Shown: positions 32,902-41,425, counted from the stretch's first letter. The stretch: DNA of 41,589 nucleotides from UBA7672 sp034439955 (GCA_034439955.1 JAWXBJ010000195.1:1-41589); one strand, 5' to 3'. Translations and numbers: made by a program. Notes: generated by a model from the sequence alone, not told the origin.

Positions 32902-33485
32902 AGGGATTCACGCTGGTTGAAATGCTGGTCGCACTCGCGGCGCTGGCAATCCTGACTTCTGCGGCGATCCTGATCACCAGTTTCGCGATCGATACCCGAA
33001 CACAATTTGAAGTTCGCGGCGCGAAGGCTATGGACCTCCTTAGGTTGCGCTCATCGCTCAAGGCCGATATCTCGCAAGCGACTGCGCACAGGGCGCGCGA
33101 CGAACAGGGGCGCAAGCCTCAAGCCGCTATGCAGGGTCAGTCGCTTGGGCGCGACGGCGTTTTTCTGTCGCTTGTGCGGCGCGGCTGGGAGAATCCGACC
33201 GCTGAAAGCCGCTCCTCCCTTCAGTATTTGGAGTACCGCCTCCTCGACCACAGGATCGAGCGCGTCTGGCGGCGCCACGCCGACGGATCGCCGCTCCAGC
33301 CTGCGCAGGTTCTTGTGGGCGGCGTCGATTCTGTTGAAATTGCGTGGCTCGAACGCGACCAGTGGCTGCAGGGACGCACGGGGTCGAGCGAAAGGCCGCT
33401 GCCGAGCGCCGTGCGTCTGGACATCGAGCTGCGCGAGGGCGGTGCCGTCACGCAGCTGTTCATGCTTGCGAGCGGGACGCCATGA
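32898..33485 (+). CDS. gspJ: T2SS minor pseudopilin GspJ
   Basis: This encodes 195 residues. The leader is only MKG, with the hydrophobic 'FTLVEMLVALAALAIL' following directly. The C-domain has 'LQYLEYRLLDHRIERVWRR' and 'SVEIAWLERDQWL', matching GspJ. The ATGA overlap with gspI indicates coupled translation. It forms the pseudopilus tip with GspI and GspK. Confidence 0.92.
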   Translation: MKGFTLVEMLVALAALAILTSAAILITSFAIDTRTQFEVRGAKAMDLLRLRSSLKADISQATAHRARDEQGRKPQAAMQGQSLGRDGVFLSLVRRGWENPTAESRSSLQYLEYRLLDHRIERVWRRHADGSPLQPAQVLVGGVDSVEIAWLERDQWLQGRTGSSERPLPSAVRLDIELREGGAVTQLFMLASGTP

Positions 33486-34450
33486 AACGTCACCGCGAAT
33501 CCGGAGCAGCCCTCCTCACCGTGCTCCTCATCGTTGCGGCGCTATCGGCGATCTCGGTCGCCATGCTGGACGACATGAGGCGCGGGATTCGCCTTGACGC
33601 CAACATTTCGTCGGTAACGCAGGCCCAATGGTACGCCATCGGCGCGGACGCCTTTGCCCGATCCGTCGCCGACGATCTTCAAAAGGGGCTCTATGGCCGC
33701 TCCGCACTGGCCGGCGAAGCGCGGACAGCGACGTTTCCGCTTGACGGAGGCCGCATGGACATCCGCGTTCGCGACGCCTCGACCTGCATCAATCTCAACA
33801 GTGTCGTCGTCGGCGCCGGTGAGGTGTACGAACCCAATGCAGGCGGGGCGGCGCAGCTTCACGCACTCATGGTCGCTGCGGATATCTCGAGTGCGCAGGC
33901 GGCCGACCTGACGGACGCGCTTTCGGCATGGCTGGACACCGGGGGGTCATCAGGGGTCGATGCCGATGACAGCCCCTACCTCGTACAATCCCCGCCATAC
34001 ATGACCGCGGGCCAGCCTATGACGGAAGTCAGCGAGCTCAGGGCCATTCGCGGTTTCACGCCGGAGGTCTATGACAAGCTTCACCCCTTTGTCTGCGCAC
34101 TGCCGGTGATGGGACGCTCGGTCGTCAATCTCAACGCCCTGGCGGTCGAACAGGCGCCGGTGCTCGTGGCGCTGACCGGAGGCAAGTTGACCGAAAGGGA
34201 CGCCGTGGACCTGATAGCAGCTCGTCCGGCGGGCGGATGGACGAGCCTCGGCGAGTTCTGGGGTCAGCCGGTGCTGGCGGCGCTTTCGATCCCGACGGAG
34301 GCCTTCGACAGCGGCGTTCTGGACACAAGATTTCTGAACCTCGACGTGCAGGTCAATTATCTCGATGCCGAAGTCACGATGTCTGAACTCCTGGTCTTCA
34401 AGAACACGGGCTTTGCAGCGGCGTCGCGCAGATGGGGCGACGCGCCATGA
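33482..34450 (+). CDS. gspK: T2SS minor pseudopilin GspK
   Basis: The ATG at 33482 (ATGA overlap with gspJ) gives 322 residues; the frame upstream is a shadow of gspJ. The leader MKRHRESG precedes 'AALLTVLLIVAALSAI'. Mature position 5 is Thr, not Glu, as expected for GspK, which caps the pseudopilus. 'CINLNSVV' and 'FVCALPVMGRSVVNLNAL' are family features, with Asp-rich calcium-binding parts ('GSSGVDADDSPYLV'). Confidence 0.94.
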   Translation: MKRHRESGAALLTVLLIVAALSAISVAMLDDMRRGIRLDANISSVTQAQWYAIGADAFARSVADDLQKGLYGRSALAGEARTATFPLDGGRMDIRVRDASTCINLNSVVVGAGEVYEPNAGGAAQLHALMVAADISSAQAADLTDALSAWLDTGGSSGVDADDSPYLVQSPPYMTAGQPMTEVSELRAIRGFTPEVYDKLHPFVCALPVMGRSVVNLNALAVEQAPVLVALTGGKLTERDAVDLIAARPAGGWTSLGEFWGQPVLAALSIPTEAFDSGVLDTRFLNLDVQVNYLDAEVTMSELLVFKNTGFAAASRRWGDAP

Positions 34451-35523
34451 GTTCAATCCGTTGCGCGGTGCTGACTCAGGCTGGAGAAGACTGGCGCGTC
34501 ATCGCGGTTCCCGGCGGTCTGGCGGAGCGTTCGAAAAGCCGGCGCGGCGCGCTCCGATGTGTACTGATTGTCCCCGGGGCGTCGATCCACGCGCGATGGC
34601 TGCCCTTGAAAGGCTCGACGCCCGCCCAGATTCGAGGAACGGCCCTGGCGCTTTTCGCGCCAAATCTGGCGACCCCGGTCGAAGACTGCATCGCGGTTCT
34701 TGGAGAGGCGTCGGGCGACGCGCGCATGGTCTGCGTTGCCGCCCGAGCAGACGTCGGGATGTGGATTTCCATTGCGCGGGCGAACGGCTTCGATCCCGAT
34801 CTGGTGACGCCAGATTTCGCCGTGCTGTCCTCCCCTGCGGACGGCTCGATCAATGTCGCAACGAACGGCGACGATGTGGTCGTTCGCGGCAGCCGCCAGG
34901 CATTTGCCTGTCAGCGCGACATCCTGCCGCTTCTCGTCGCGGACCAGCAGATCACAGAGACTGATCTCGAGCGCGAGTTGTTCGAGGCTGTCGCGTCCGG
35001 AAGCCTGTTCACGGCGCCAAACTTTGCCGGGAGCTTGCCGGCTGCGGAGCGAGGCGACCGGATCGGCAGGCTATGGCCGCGTGTGGCGGCAAGTGCGCTG
35101 GTCGCTTTGGTGTTGGCTGCCGCTGCCCCGTGGACACACGCCTTCCGCCTCGACGCCGCCACGCGGGACATGAAGCAGGAGGCCGAAGCAATCGCTCGCC
35201 AGGCGCTCCCCTCGGCACGGCGCATCGTCAATGCGCGTGCGCAGCTCGAGGAAGCCCTCCTCCCCTATCGACACGGCGAGGCGCTTCTGAATATCACGGC
35301 GGCGCTCCTGCAGGGTCTGGCGCTGTCGCCCGGCGTCGCTATCAGCCAGCTGGATGTTGCGGCCGAAGCCGAACTGCGCGCCCGACTACACGTGTCCGGT
35401 ATGGACGACCTCGCTCCTCTTCGCGAAGAGCTTGCGGGCAAGGGCCTTGAGGCGACCGAAACGGTTGGCGGCGCCCTGGCGGGCAGCACAACGGTCGATC
35501 TCGTGGTCAGGCGGGCGCCATGA
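34447..35523 (+). CDS. gspL: T2SS assembly protein GspL
   Basis: This 358-residue protein has a cytoplasmic actin-like domain (~1-210) that binds GspE, one TM helix (~217-237, 'VAASALVALVLAAAA') and a periplasmic ferredoxin-like domain. The sequence is poorly conserved, as in the family; assignment rests on domain layout and on its place between gspK and gspM. ATGA overlaps are present at both ends. Confidence 0.88.
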   Translation: MSSIRCAVLTQAGEDWRVIAVPGGLAERSKSRRGALRCVLIVPGASIHARWLPLKGSTPAQIRGTALALFAPNLATPVEDCIAVLGEASGDARMVCVAARADVGMWISIARANGFDPDLVTPDFAVLSSPADGSINVATNGDDVVVRGSRQAFACQRDILPLLVADQQITETDLERELFEAVASGSLFTAPNFAGSLPAAERGDRIGRLWPRVAASALVALVLAAAAPWTHAFRLDAATRDMKQEAEAIARQALPSARRIVNARAQLEEALLPYRHGEALLNITAALLQGLALSPGVAISQLDVAAEAELRARLHVSGMDDLAPLREELAGKGLEATETVGGALAGSTTVDLVVRRAP

Positions 35524-36005
35524 ACGCTCGCCTGCCTTCGCTTGACCGGCGCTGGAAGTCTCTTGCCCCTCGCGAGAGGATTTTGATCCAGGCCGCGATG
35601 GGTCTGATGATCACTCTCGCGGCAATCTATGGGGGCTTGATTCCGGGGTTGCAGGCCGAGAAAAGCGCTGCCGACCGACACCGCCACGCGCAGGTTGAAA
35701 TGGCGGCTATACAGTCACTGGCACTGTCTGTCGCAGACCACTTGTCGCGCGCCGCCGCCGCGCCTGCGGATCCCGCTCCGGCAATTCGTGAAGTGGCCGC
35801 AAGCTACGGCCTCTCGGTCCAGGGGATCGAGCCGTCCGACGGCTCGGTCATCGTTGAAGTCCGCGCGCCGTCCTCGTCGAGCATCCTGAGCTGGATCGCA
35901 ATGACATCAAACCGCATCTCTCACGGCGCACAAGAGATCTCGATTTCCCGTCATGAGGATGGCGCGGTTGTCGCGCGCGTCACATTCGCTGATGGCCGGC
36001 GATGA
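35520..36005 (+). CDS. gspM: T2SS assembly protein GspM
   Basis: This encodes 161 residues: a cytoplasmic 'LDRRWKSLAPRERILIQAA', one TM helix (~22-44), then a small periplasmic domain. GspM pairs with GspL in the inner-membrane platform. The assignment rests on the N-terminal pattern and gene order. ATGA overlaps with gspL and gspN. Confidence 0.88.
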   Translation: MNARLPSLDRRWKSLAPRERILIQAAMGLMITLAAIYGGLIPGLQAEKSAADRHRHAQVEMAAIQSLALSVADHLSRAAAAPADPAPAIREVAASYGLSVQGIEPSDGSVIVEVRAPSSSSILSWIAMTSNRISHGAQEISISRHEDGAVVARVTFADGRR

Positions 36006-36664
36006 CCGCGCTCCGCATCCTGGTCCCCCTCATCGCCTTCGCAGTTTGCGCTGTTTTCTGGGTTCCGCTTCGTGTCGTAACCGACGCCGCCCCGGTTGCA
36101 TCGGGCGTGCGGATCGCGGCTGTCGCCGGTACAGTCTGGCTTGGCTCCTTGCAGGACGTGTCATGGCGAGGCGTTTTCCTCGGCGATTTTAATGTCGAGA
36201 CCCAACCCGCCAGCCTGGCGTCGGGCGAGATCCGGTTGGCCTTTGCATCGAACGGCCCGGTTTCCCGCGGTGACGTGGTGTGGAACGGTTCCGGGCCGTC
36301 GGCGGAAAAACTGAGCGGGCGCCTCGCCTTAACGACATTCATCTCCCAGGCGCCGGCGGAAGTCGGCATTGTCTTCAGGGATGTCCGGATCAAGCCGTCG
36401 GGCAACCAGTGCGAGGAGGCGAGCGGCCAAATCTCGATCGACGCGGTCCCCCGGTACGATCTGGCGGCGTTTGCCGGCGACGTTAGCTGCGAGCAAGGCG
36501 CCGCCATTTTTCGCCTGACGCAAGAGGGCGGTGGACCCTCGATCGAGATTCAAGTCGATCTGGCTGCGGCGCCGGACGTCAATCTCGTGGCGCGGACGAG
36601 CGACCCCGGCCTGAGATCGGGACTGGCGCTCCTGGGGCTTAAGGTGGATGCAGCGCAGGAGTAG
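36002..36664 (+). CDS. gspN: T2SS protein GspN
   Basis: This encodes 220 residues: an N-terminal TM helix (LRILVPLIAFAVCAVFWVPL) and a periplasmic domain with 'AVAGTVWLGSLQDVSWRG', typical of GspN. Its role is accessory and absent from many T2SS. It is the last gene of the operon; the region just after its TAG stop resembles the region after the ctpA stop. Confidence 0.85.
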   Translation: MTALRILVPLIAFAVCAVFWVPLRVVTDAAPVASGVRIAAVAGTVWLGSLQDVSWRGVFLGDFNVETQPASLASGEIRLAFASNGPVSRGDVVWNGSGPSAEKLSGRLALTTFISQAPAEVGIVFRDVRIKPSGNQCEEASGQISIDAVPRYDLAAFAGDVSCEQGAAIFRLTQEGGGPSIEIQVDLAAAPDVNLVARTSDPGLRSGLALLGLKVDAAQE

Positions 36665-36703
36665 TGCAACCTCTCGTCCGCCTGGACGCAGACAGCCTGC
36701 TCC
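36662..36703 (+). repeat. gspN-end copy of the ~40-bp repeat flanking the 30-kb block
   Basis: TAG, GCAACCT, CGTCC, GGACGCA and TGCTCC occur in the same order as after ctpA (6793-6830), with the hairpin loop reversed (GCCT) and 4 extra bases in total. The CGTCC/GGACG stem (36675-36688) may act as a weak terminator of the gsp operon. Confidence 0.6.
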
Positions 36704-36876
36704 ACACTTTTGAGATTAAGCATCTTTCTTCGGTCAAACGGATCCGGTCTGATCGGAGGATGCTTTGGATGAATTCGCCTTCGCTTGAAGTGCGGCGCAG
36801 GATAATCCGTTTCCGCCTTCTTAACCTCGCGGCGTCATGTCTTCTTGTTCGCACCTGTGCGGACAAGAGGTCGTGA

Positions 36877-38052
36877 ATGCCATCCCCGCGAACCGCCGAA
36901 AAATCCGCCATCCGGATCGGGGCGATTCATCTCGGCCTCAGTCTCGCGACCTTTGGCGCGCTGGCGGGTCTCGGCGGCGTGGCGGTCCATGCCTTTGGAG
37001 ATGACGAAGCCGGCGGACCAAAAGTGGAAATCGCACTGTTCGCGGCGCAGAGCGGGCCGCCGCCCCTCCTCAAGGCTCGCCTTGAAAACAGCCTGACGCC
37101 CGAACTCGGCGCCGGGGTCGAACCCAGCCTCGGCCTCGTCGAGTATCAAGATGGCGCGGAGACCGCCGCCAGCTTCACGATCACGGAGATGGATACCGCG
37201 CCGGCAGCCGCAATCACGGCCGCGTCACCTCTGCCCAAGGCCCCCCTTCTCGGCTTTTTTGAACGCACACCCGCAGGCGACATTCCTAGGATTTCCGCCG
37301 ACGGCCATACGCCTGCCGAAGCTTATGCTCGTCCCTTCACCGCGATTGGCGGCGCCCCGCGGATTTCGCTCATCGTGGGCGGATTGGGCCTCAAGGCGAC
37401 GCACACGATGGCTGCGATCAACGATCTCCCGCCGGAAGTTACCTTGTCCTTCGTCCCTTACACCGATGACCTCCAGACCTGGATCAACCGGGCTCGGGCC
37501 GCCGGGCACGAAGTCCTGCTTGAACTTCCGATGGAGCCCTATGATTATCCCAATGTGGATACCGGGCCTCACACCTTGCTGACGTCGGCGACGGCGGAAG
37601 AAAATACCCGCCGCCTCGCGCTGTTGCTGGGGAAGGCCACTGGCTATTTCGGAGTCACCAACTATCAGGGCGCCAAATTCGCGACGGACGCCCGATCAGC
37701 CCAGCCTGTTCTGTCCGCACTCGGCGCTCGGGGTCTCGTCTTCCTTCACGATGGAGCCGCAGCGCGATCCTCCCTTCCGGAAGCTGCCCAGACCGCCAAG
37801 GCCAAGTTCCGGGTCGCCGACCGGATCATCGATGTCGAACCCTCGGCCGACGCAATCGACCGCGAACTCCTGCAACTAGAGGCCCTGGCGATCGAAAAAG
37901 GCCAGGCCGTCGGCGTTGGTTACGCCTATCCCGTCACCATCGAACAATTGCGTATCTGGACTCAAGGTTTGAAGACCAAGGGCTATCAGCTCGCTCCAGC
38001 GTCATCGGCAGCAGGCGTCAAGGCGCTGCAGCCGTCGAAGGGAAAGTCTTGA
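36877..38052 (+). CDS. Divergent polysaccharide deacetylase family protein (YibQ/DUF610 type)
   Basis: This 391-residue exported or anchored protein has a TM segment at ~14-42, a linker, and a deacetylase-fold domain (~155-385): 'RISLIVGGLGLKATHT', 'LPPEVTLSFVPY', 'AGHEVLLELPMEPYDYPNVDTGPHTLL'. Active relatives carry two metal-binding Asp before 'LGL'; here they are Gly-Gly, so catalysis may be lost or altered. In alphaproteobacteria this gene usually follows ctpA and may act in cell-wall maintenance. AGAGG upstream supports ATG 36877. rppH overlaps its stop. Confidence 0.9.
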   Translation: MPSPRTAEKSAIRIGAIHLGLSLATFGALAGLGGVAVHAFGDDEAGGPKVEIALFAAQSGPPPLLKARLENSLTPELGAGVEPSLGLVEYQDGAETAASFTITEMDTAPAAAITAASPLPKAPLLGFFERTPAGDIPRISADGHTPAEAYARPFTAIGGAPRISLIVGGLGLKATHTMAAINDLPPEVTLSFVPYTDDLQTWINRARAAGHEVLLELPMEPYDYPNVDTGPHTLLTSATAEENTRRLALLLGKATGYFGVTNYQGAKFATDARSAQPVLSALGARGLVFLHDGAAARSSLPEAAQTAKAKFRVADRIIDVEPSADAIDRELLQLEALAIEKGQAVGVGYAYPVTIEQLRIWTQGLKTKGYQLAPASSAAGVKALQPSKGKS

Positions 38053-38567
38053 CGGATCTGTCCTCTCCGCTTCAGGGCGGGCGCGACCCGCTGCTCTATC
38101 GGGCGAATGTCGGCCTCGCACTCTTCTCCCGGAAGGGTCATGTACTGCTCGGGCGTCGGGCCAGCGTTCGCCGGGAAGAAAGCCGCTACGCTTGGCAGAT
38201 GCCGCAGGGCGGTATCGATCGGGGCGAACCGGCTGCCGCCGCCGCGCTTCGCGAACTCGCTGAGGAGACCGGCGTCCGGCCCGCACACGCTGATTTGCTC
38301 GAGGAAATCGAGCCTTGGCTGTTCTACGACTTTCCGCCCGCCCTCAAGGCGAGGCTGGCGGGACCTTACATAGGCCAGCGACAGAAATGGTTTGCATTCC
38401 GGTTTCTGGGGTCCGACAGCGATGTGCGCCTGGATGATCACACGCCCGAGTTCGAAGCCTGGCGCTGGGCCGACCTCGAAGACTCCCCCAACCTCGTGAT
38501 CCCTTTCAAGGCCGCCGTATATCGCGAAGTGGCCGGGCGCTTCCGACGTTGGACCGAACCGACGTAA
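38049..38567 (+). CDS. rppH: RNA pyrophosphohydrolase RppH, TTG start
   Basis: RppH removes pyrophosphate from mRNA 5' ends to start decay (or acts on dinucleoside polyphosphates). The 172 residues carry a perfect Nudix box at 54-76 (GGIDRGEP...RELAEETGV) and the family's 'YAWQMPQGGI' and 'YIGQRQKWFAFRF'. The start is a TTG overlapping the deacetylase TGA (TTGA); no ATG or GTG precedes conserved sequence. It ends 12 bases from the convergent atpC stop. Confidence 0.94.
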   Translation: MTDLSSPLQGGRDPLLYRANVGLALFSRKGHVLLGRRASVRREESRYAWQMPQGGIDRGEPAAAAALRELAEETGVRPAHADLLEEIEPWLFYDFPPALKARLAGPYIGQRQKWFAFRFLGSDSDVRLDDHTPEFEAWRWADLEDSPNLVIPFKAAVYREVAGRFRRWTEPT

Positions 38568-38579
38568 GGGACCAGGAAA

Positions 38580-38975
38580 TCAGACTGCGGCCCGCAACGC
38601 CTCGAGATAGGCCAGGCGGGCGCCTGCGGCGGCACGGCGAGCCTCGTCCCCGGGATCGCTCGCGTCGGAACGGACCATGAGGATCTGCGTCTCAAGCGCG
38701 GCAACATCAACATCCGCAAGGCGAATCGCCTCCTCCGCGAGGATGGTGAAACCAGCGGGCGTCACGTCGGCGAAACCGCCGCGCACGAAAACTGGGATGA
38801 CCTGCCCCGCCTCGTAAATACGAACAATGCCGGGCTTCAGTGTGGTCATGAAGGGAGCATGGCGCGGCAGGACCCCGAACTCGCCCTCGACGCCGGGCGC
38901 ATCGACCTGCTCGACATCGCCGGAAAAGAGCTCGCGCTCGGGGGAGACCAGCGAGAAGTAAAGCGTTTCAGCCAT
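38580..38975 (-). CDS. atpC: ATP synthase F1 epsilon subunit AtpC
   Basis: The product is 131 residues from ATG 38975. A GTG at 38984 would add three residues. 'LVSPERELFSGDVEQVDAPGVEGEFGVLPRHAPF' is the N-terminal beta-sandwich; 'VFVRGGFADV' and a helical C-terminus follow. It regulates rotation and ATP hydrolysis of the F1 motor. atpD would be expected just upstream on the same strand, but the adjacent DNA holds katE on the other strand, so atpC is separated from the rest of the operon. The quoted N-terminal region spans about residues 10-43. Confidence 0.95.
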   Translation of the reverse strand: MAETLYFSLVSPERELFSGDVEQVDAPGVEGEFGVLPRHAPFMTTLKPGIVRIYEAGQVIPVFVRGGFADVTPAGFTILAEEAIRLADVDVAALETQILMVRSDASDPGDEARRAAAGARLAYLEALRAAV

Positions 38976-39222
38976 CGGACACACTCACCCACAAACATTC
39001 TGGCTTGCGCGGAGAGGGTTTATCAGTCCCGCCCGGGCTGTAAAGGCGACGAAAGAACCCGGCGAAGTGAGGGTATCCTCGCACTCGTTCCAGTTTCCAA
39101 ACCGGTGTGGTTTTCCGGGGCGCCGGTAACCTATCCCGCTCCGGCGCGTTGTGGGTGGCTGACGCAGCCCAGCTCCCGTAGTCCTGAACGTGGGGCCTTT
39201 TAGCATGACCGAGGATTGCTTC

Positions 39223-41364
39223 ATGCCAAACCGGAAAGCCGCTTCTACACCCACCCCGAAAAAGGCGGCCGCCGCGAAAGGCTTCGACTCGGCGCGAGGC
39301 AAAGCCGACGAGCTGCATCAGCGCATCCCCGGGAAGGGAGTGCATGATCCTGAATGCCACCTTACCACCAACCAGGGCATCCGCGTCTCCGACAACCAGA
39401 ACCAGCTGAAGTCCGGCGCCCGCGGGGCGGTCCTGCTGGAGGACTTCGTCCTTCGCGAGAAAATTTTCCACTTCGACCATGAGCGCATCCCCGAGCGCAT
39501 CGTGCATGCACGCGGATCGGCGGCGCACGGCTTCTTCGAACTTTACGATTCGCTGTCGGACATCACCAAGGCCGACCTCTTCCAGCGCGCTGGTGAGCGC
39601 ACTCCGGTCTTCACCCGGTTCTCGACCGTGGCAGGCGGCGCCGGATCGGTCGATACGCCCCGGGACGTGCGGGGCTTCGCGGTCAAGTTTTACACCCAGG
39701 AAGGCAATTGGGACCTCGTCGGCAACAATATCCCGGTGTTTTTTATCCAGGACGCGATCAAGTTTCCCGACCTCATTCACTCGGTCAAGATGGAAGCCGA
39801 CAAGGGCTATCCACAGTCGGCCAGCGCCCACGACACATTCTGGGACTTTATCTCGCTGATGCCGGAATCAACACATATGATCATGTGGGCGATGTCGGAC
39901 CGCACCATCCCGCGCTCATTCGCAATGATGGAGGGCTTTGGCGTCCATACCTTCCGGCTGGTCAATGCCGCAGGCGAGAGCACCTTCGTCAAGTTTCACT
40001 GGAAGCCAAAACTGGGCCTGCAATCCACGCTCTGGGACGAGGCGGTGAAGATCGCCGGGGCCGACCCGGATTTCCAGCGACGCGACCTGTTCGAGCGCAT
40101 CGACCGGGGCGATTTTCCGGAGTGGGAGCTTGGGGTCCAGCTCTTCGACGAAGCCTTCGCCGAGAGTTTCGAATTCGATGTGCTGGACGCCACCAAGATC
40201 ATTCCCGAGGAGATCGTCCCTGTCCGGATGATCGGGCGGATGGTGCTTGACCGGTATCCCGACAATTTCTTCGCCGAGACCGAGCAGGTCGCCTACTGTC
40301 CGGGCAACATCGTGCCGGGCGTCGATTTCAGCAACGACCCGCTGCTGCAGGGGCGTCTCTTCTCCTATCTCGACACGCAGAAAAGCCGTCTGGGCACGGC
40401 CAATTTCCACCAGATCCCGATCAACGCCGCCAAGTGTCCGGTGATGAATTTCCAGCGCGACGGCATGATGCAGATGATGCAGCCGAAAGGCCGTGCAAAT
40501 TACGAACCGAACAGTCTGAACGATGCCGGAGAGATCGCAGGTCCGCGCGAATGCCCGATGACCGGCTTTTCGACATTCGAGGCGCCCGAGCGTGAGGCCG
40601 ACGGCTCAAAGGTGCGGGTGCGCGCCGGCAGCTTCGCCGACCATTACAGCCAGGCGCGCCTGTTCTTCCGTTCGCTCCACGCCGCCGAGCAGGCGCATCT
40701 GGCTTCCGCCCTGGTGTTCGAACTTTCCAAGGTCGGCCTTGCCCATGTCCGCGCGCGGATGCTCGCCAATCTGGTCAATGTCGATTCTGGCCTCGCAGCG
40801 CGCGTCGCCGACGGCCTCGGCGCCACCCTGCCGGAGGCGTCACCGACCGCCGTTCCGGCGATCGATCTCGAGCTCTCGCCCGCCCTGCGTATCATCGGCG
40901 GACCGATGCAGCGCGAAACCTTGGAGGGCCGTTGCATCGGCATCTTGTTCGCCGAAGGTTCCGATCCCGCTGAAATCGAGGCGGTACGGTCGGCCGTCGA
41001 TGCAGCCAAGGGCAAGCCGGTGCTGATCGCGCCGAAAGTCGGCGGGGCGAAACTCAAGGGCGGCAAGATCCTGGCGGCGGACGGACAGTTGGCCGGCACG
41101 CCGTCGGTGACGGTCGATGCCATCGCCCTGGTGCTTTCGGCGGCGGGCGCCGAGATGCTGACGCGGGAGGCGGCGGCGGTCCAGTTCGTGATGGACGCGT
41201 TCGGGCATCTCAAGGCGATCGGCGCGAACAGCGGTGCGCAGGCGCTGCTGGACAAGGCGGGGGTGGCCGCCGACGCGGGTGTCACCGACCTCGGCGCCGA
41301 TTTCATCTCTGCGGCGGGCAAGCGCTTCTACGAGCGTGAACCCACGATCCGGACCCTCGCCTAG
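39223..41364 (+). CDS. katE: Large-subunit (HPII-type) catalase
   Basis: This 713-residue monofunctional haem catalase breaks H2O2 into water and oxygen. Distal His lies in 'VHARGSAAHG' (about 95), Asn in 'GNNIPVFFIQDAIKFPD' (about 168) and the haem-ligand Tyr in 'FSYLDTQKSRLG' (about 382). After ~500 residues a C-terminal flavodoxin/DJ-1-like domain (~555-700) marks clade 2, with its usual long length. ATG 39223 has GAGGA 7 bases upstream; ATG 39205 is less well placed. The N-terminus is Lys/Ala-rich. It lies between atpC and an exported protein gene and is transcribed alone. Confidence 0.95.
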   Translation: MPNRKAASTPTPKKAAAAKGFDSARGKADELHQRIPGKGVHDPECHLTTNQGIRVSDNQNQLKSGARGAVLLEDFVLREKIFHFDHERIPERIVHARGSAAHGFFELYDSLSDITKADLFQRAGERTPVFTRFSTVAGGAGSVDTPRDVRGFAVKFYTQEGNWDLVGNNIPVFFIQDAIKFPDLIHSVKMEADKGYPQSASAHDTFWDFISLMPESTHMIMWAMSDRTIPRSFAMMEGFGVHTFRLVNAAGESTFVKFHWKPKLGLQSTLWDEAVKIAGADPDFQRRDLFERIDRGDFPEWELGVQLFDEAFAESFEFDVLDATKIIPEEIVPVRMIGRMVLDRYPDNFFAETEQVAYCPGNIVPGVDFSNDPLLQGRLFSYLDTQKSRLGTANFHQIPINAAKCPVMNFQRDGMMQMMQPKGRANYEPNSLNDAGEIAGPRECPMTGFSTFEAPEREADGSKVRVRAGSFADHYSQARLFFRSLHAAEQAHLASALVFELSKVGLAHVRARMLANLVNVDSGLAARVADGLGATLPEASPTAVPAIDLELSPALRIIGGPMQRETLEGRCIGILFAEGSDPAEIEAVRSAVDAAKGKPVLIAPKVGGAKLKGGKILAADGQLAGTPSVTVDAIALVLSAAGAEMLTREAAAVQFVMDAFGHLKAIGANSGAQALLDKAGVAADAGVTDLGADFISAAGKRFYEREPTIRTLA

Positions 41365-41393
41365 GATCATTGCCTGTAAGAGGCTGGCGAGGC

Positions 41394-41425
41394 GTTCACA
41401 ATCGCGCGTGGATGGCCCTGTGAAC
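41394..41425. promoter_or_regulatory. Inverted repeat between katE and the next gene
   Basis: GTTCACA (41394-41400) and TGTGAAC (41419-41425) are exact inverted copies 18 bases apart, 77 bases before the next start codon. It could be an operator or a weak hairpin. No T tract. Confidence 0.3.

Noticed and set aside
36664..36876. 70-codon ORF starting at GTG between gspN and the deacetylase gene
   Set aside because: No ribosome site or domain; the region contains the repeat and an AAGCATC/GATGCTT inverted repeat, better seen as untranslated.
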